From positions 1,426,001 through 1,490,000 of the forward strand of contig NZ_CP138953.1 in the NCBI RefSeq assembly GCF_047126315.1: 64,000 nt of DNA. Reading direction: 5' to 3'. Each line of letters begins with the position of its first letter. The first letter of the stretch is position 1. The translations under genes were made by a program, and so were the position numbers. Source of the stretch: Shimia sp022448905 (GTDB lineage Bacteria > Pseudomonadota > Alphaproteobacteria > Rhodobacterales > Rhodobacteraceae). Positions 61,433 to 64,000 of this stretch are shown piece by piece. The notes beneath the pieces were generated by a model. It saw only the letters and a program-made list of their open reading frames with translations. It did not search any database and was not told the origin of the DNA.

Positions 61433-62683
61433 TTAGGCGATGATCGGCGCTTGTGTGTTGGTGTCTTCCACCCGAATGCGGGCCAGCTTCTTGAAGCTCT
61501 CGGCGTGCTCTTGGCGTTCCTGCATTGGCAGCACATCATCAAGCCGGGCGAAGTCACCTGCGCAGCGGTCTTCGGCCATTTGCATGATCGCGTCCGGTCC
61601 GCCGTTGCCGCGGTTGGCCAGGGTCACAGCGTTGGCCATGGGCCGCACCTGATCCTCATAGGTCTTGGCGGCGGCATGTCCGGTGCGTTGCGCCTTGATG
61701 GCTGCGCCAAGCAGGCGGGCGTCGATGATCGCCTGGCTCGCGCCGCTGGAGCCCACGGGGTAGGTGGCATGGGCTGCGTCGCCAATCAGCGTGACCGCGC
61801 CGTCGGTCCAGCTGTCCACCGGTTCGCGGTCCACCATTGGGTATTCAAACACCTCGTTGGCGTTGGCGATCAGTCCGGGAATGTCGATCCAGCCAAAGTT
61901 CCACGTGGCGAAGTCCTCGGCAAAGCGGGAGGCGTCCACTTTGCGGTTCCAGTCGCTCTTCTCGATATGGTCGTTGGGGTCCACCTTGGCCTCGGCAATC
62001 CAGTTGATCAGCGTCGCGCCGGTTTCGGGATCAGGGGCGGAAATCGGGTAGGTCACAAACCGCTGGGTGTCGTGGCCTGCGAGGATCATCGACGTGCCGC
62101 TCAGGAAAGCTGGCGCGGTGGTGGTGCCGCGCCACATTATGGCACCACCCCAGACAGGCGCGCCTTCGTCCGGATACATCTGCGCGCGGATGGCAGAGTG
62201 CACCCCGTCTGCCGCGACCAGCATTTTGCCCGCCATGGATTTGATGGTTTCGCCTTCCTGATAGATGACCGCCACACCTTTGTCGGTGTTCGTGTATTGG
62301 GTCACGCGGCAGCCAAAGGTGATGCAATCATCGCCACAGCGGTCCAGCAGGGCTTTCAACAGGCCCATCTGCAACTCGCCGCGGTGGACTGAATATTGTG
62401 GCCAGTTGTATCCCGCATGGCGCCCGCGTGGTTCGGTCCAGATCTCCACGCCGGTCTTGGTGTAAAACCCGTAATCGCGGGTCTTCACGCCGACCTGGTC
62501 CAGCATGTCCTCCAGGCCTAAGGCAAACAGCTCCCGCACACAGGGCGGCTGAAGGTTGATGCCCACGCCCAGAGGCTTTGGGTCTGTTACGCTTTCAAGG
62601 ATGTGAAAAGGAACGCCAATCTCATGCAGGGTGAGGCCCATGGTCAGTCCGGCGATACCACCGCCAGCAATAATTACGGTCAT
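61433..62683 (-). CDS. FAD-dependent aromatic monooxygenase family protein
   Basis: A 416-residue group A flavoprotein hydroxylase: GxGxxG dinucleotide motif GGGIAGLTMG at the start, the DG motif DGVHSAIRAQMYPDEG, and the GD motif LIGDAAHATYPVGSSGASQ. Similar proteins are annotated as salicylate or 6-hydroxynicotinate 3-monooxygenases; substrate is not determined. The ATG at 62683 gives MTVIIAGGG. On the opposite strand to rpoB, just upstream of it. Confidence 0.87.
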   Translation of the reverse strand: MTVIIAGGGIAGLTMGLTLHEIGVPFHILESVTDPKPLGVGINLQPPCVRELFALGLEDMLDQVGVKTRDYGFYTKTGVEIWTEPRGRHAGYNWPQYSVHRGELQMGLLKALLDRCGDDCITFGCRVTQYTNTDKGVAVIYQEGETIKSMAGKMLVAADGVHSAIRAQMYPDEGAPVWGGAIMWRGTTTAPAFLSGTSMILAGHDTQRFVTYPISAPDPETGATLINWIAEAKVDPNDHIEKSDWNRKVDASRFAEDFATWNFGWIDIPGLIANANEVFEYPMVDREPVDSWTDGAVTLIGDAAHATYPVGSSGASQAIIDARLLGAAIKAQRTGHAAAKTYEDQVRPMANAVTLANRGNGGPDAIMQMAEDRCAGDFARLDDVLPMQERQEHAESFKKLARIRVEDTNTQAPIIA

Positions 62684-63187
62684 AGTAAGAGTCAGTCTCT
62701 TGTTGTTCGTTGTTTTGTCCTGGAGTATTGTGAAAATTCCTCGGCGGTGCAAATGCAACTGCGCCCGACCAAGGCGATGGTCCCAGAATGGGGCCCTGGC
62801 TGATTTGGCGAATGTCAAGCCCCAAGGGGTTGCAAAGGCACGCTTGATTCAATATTCGGTAATCTCTTGCGGTTTCGAGCGATTCGGGGCCGCTTTTGTC
62901 CTTTGCGGATTTATTGGATAAGGCGGCGCTGATCTGGGGCACTCTCCCCACACTTTCAAAAGACGACACAAACAAGACAAAGCCTTGAAATACAGGTGAA
63001 AACCCCGGCTTGGTAAGCCTCTTGGGTTCTGCGATGCACGCAGCAAGAGGTTTTCCAAGGCAGGATTTTGATCGAGTGACCCCGGTGGGACGGGGGCGAG
63101 AATGGATCTGATCCACGCCGTCACTGACGCGACGTGCCGGGGCCCGACGGTATGTTGTTGATGATGAATCGAAAGGTGACATTGACC
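62684..63187. other. rpoB upstream region with terminator-like hairpin
   Basis: 504 bases without a gene, holding the promoter of the FAD monooxygenase (leftward) and of rpoB (rightward). A long hairpin ending in TTTT (63009-63059) lies about 130 bases before the rpoB ATG. Confidence 0.5.
63009..63059 (+). promoter_or_regulatory. Terminator-like hairpin in the rpoB leader
   Basis: CCTCTTG (63018-63024) pairs with CAAGAGG (63044-63050), an inner CTGCG (63029-63033) with CGCAG (63039-63043), and an outer CTTGG (63009-63013) with CCAAG (63055-63059). The core stem is followed by TTTT (63051-63054), so it could act as an attenuator before rpoB. Confidence 0.5.
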
Positions 63188-64000
63188 ATGGCTCAAAGCT
63201 TCCTTGGCCAGAAACGTCTACGTAAATACTACGGTAAAATCCGTGAAGTTCTGGAGATGCCGAACCTGATTGAGGTTCAGAAATCTTCTTATGATCTGTT
63301 CCTGAAATCCGGTGATCAGCTGCAGCCGACAGACGGCGAAGGCATCAAAGGTGTGTTCCAGTCGGTATTCCCGATCAAGGACTTCAACGAAACTTCCGTT
63401 CTGGAATTCGTCAACTACGAGCTGGAAAAGCCGAAGTATGACGTTGAGGAATGTCAGCAGCGTGACATGACCTACAGCGCACCGCTGAAGGTGACCCTGC
63501 GTCTGATCGTGTTTGATGTGGACGAAGACACCGGCGCCAAGTCGGTTAAGGACATCAAAGAACAAGACGTCTTCATGGGCGACATGCCTCTGATGACCCA
63601 GAACGGCACCTTTGTGGTGAACGGCACCGAGCGCGTGATCGTGTCTCAGATGCACCGTTCCCCTGGTGTGTTCTTTGACCACGACAAAGGCAAAACCCAC
63701 TCTTCGGGCAAACTGCTGTTCGCCTGCCGCATCATCCCATACCGCGGCTCCTGGCTGGACTTCGAGTTTGACGCCAAAGACATCGTGTACGCCCGCATCG
63801 ACCGTCGTCGTAAGCTGCCTGTGACCACCCTGCTGTATGCGCTGGGCCTGGACCAGGAAGGCATCATGAATGCCTATTACGACACCGTGAACTTCAAGCT
63901 GGATAAGAGCAAAGGTTGGGTCACCAAGTTCTTCCCAGAGCGCGTACGCGGCACCCGTCCAACGCAGGATCTGATCGACGCTGCTACCGGCGAAGTCATT
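63188..64000 (+). CDS. rpoB: DNA-directed RNA polymerase beta subunit, N-terminal part
   Basis: 271 codons visible, running off the right edge. Begins MAQSFLGQKRLRKYYGKI at ATG 63188, with the protrusion and lobe landmarks LEFVNYELEKPKYDVEECQQ, QNGTFVVNGTERVIVSQMHR, RSPGVFFDHDKGKTHSSGK and IIPYRGSWLDFEFD. The rifampicin region lies beyond the window. Codon bias is strong. Confidence 0.98.
   Translation, partial: MAQSFLGQKRLRKYYGKIREVLEMPNLIEVQKSSYDLFLKSGDQLQPTDGEGIKGVFQSVFPIKDFNETSVLEFVNYELEKPKYDVEECQQRDMTYSAPLKVTLRLIVFDVDEDTGAKSVKDIKEQDVFMGDMPLMTQNGTFVVNGTERVIVSQMHRSPGVFFDHDKGKTHSSGKLLFACRIIPYRGSWLDFEFDAKDIVYARIDRRRKLPVTTLLYALGLDQEGIMNAYYDTVNFKLDKSKGWVTKFFPERVRGTRPTQDLIDAATGEVI

Noticed and set aside
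1..64000. CRISPR arrays, tRNA or rRNA genes, insertion sequences, prophage
   Set aside because: No regularly spaced repeats, no cloverleaf candidates in the spacers read, and no transposase or integrase motifs.
1..64000. Reassignment of TAG as a sense codon
   Set aside because: Several well-supported genes end in TAG (for example at 3193, 26062, 37702, 40339 and 48982).

Overview
The window reads as a chromosomal segment of an alphaproteobacterium of the family Rhodobacteraceae (Roseobacter-type). The evidence is the style of rpoB, rplKA, rplJL and nusG, the plant/alphaproteobacterial-type gshA, an mdeRAB methionine-degradation locus, sulfopyruvate decarboxylase genes and fairly GC-rich, densely packed genes. 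Genus and species cannot be read from the sequence alone. No integrase, transposase, phage gene, tRNA, rRNA or CRISPR array was found.

Layout. 1-9136: end of a CoxG-like gene, an ABC transporter pair, an S49 peptidase/zinc-ribbon/Ca-Na antiporter/SDR run, uvrC, a small unknown gene, pgsA, moaD and moaE. 9275-16956: an amber-interrupted PLP decarboxylase divergent from an ArsR-like regulator, an OmpA-family gene with a small coiled-coil membrane partner, ubiA divergent from rsmE, and a GNAT gene. Two copies of a double-hairpin repeat lie here, one of them inside rsmE. 17020-18390: gshA. 18417-21724: six tandem same-strand paralogs of an unrecognised protein family, one with an amber codon. 21832-26062: mdeB-mdeA divergent from mdeR (methionine to methanethiol plus 2-oxobutyrate to propionyl-CoA). 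26057-29341: uxuA and uxaC (uronate catabolism).

30161-36845 is a compact capsule-type locus. It has an outer-membrane exporter lipoprotein, an IspD-like cytidylyltransferase, an SDR, a TagB/TagF-like polyol-phosphate transferase, and the KpsE/KpsM/KpsT exporter. Together they suggest a phosphopolyol (CDP-ribitol-type, teichoic-acid-like) surface polymer exported by an ABC-2 transporter. It is followed by a secreted EEP phosphodiesterase, galM, a succinate-semialdehyde dehydrogenase, comDE, a dipeptide-type binding protein and a fused E1 alpha/beta dehydrogenase.

45864-64000 carries the transcription/translation block secE-nusG, rplK-rplA, rplJ-rplL and the start of rpoB, but accessory genes split it at three places: a methyltransferase and a TetR/AhpD-like pair; a chemoreceptor, desaturase and epimerase; and a frameshifted secreted protein, an L,D-transpeptidase-like protein and an FAD monooxygenase. 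The points most worth following are the six-paralog array, the teichoic-like capsule locus, the in-gene double-hairpin repeat in rsmE, and the set of interrupted genes (two ambers, one T-run frameshift).
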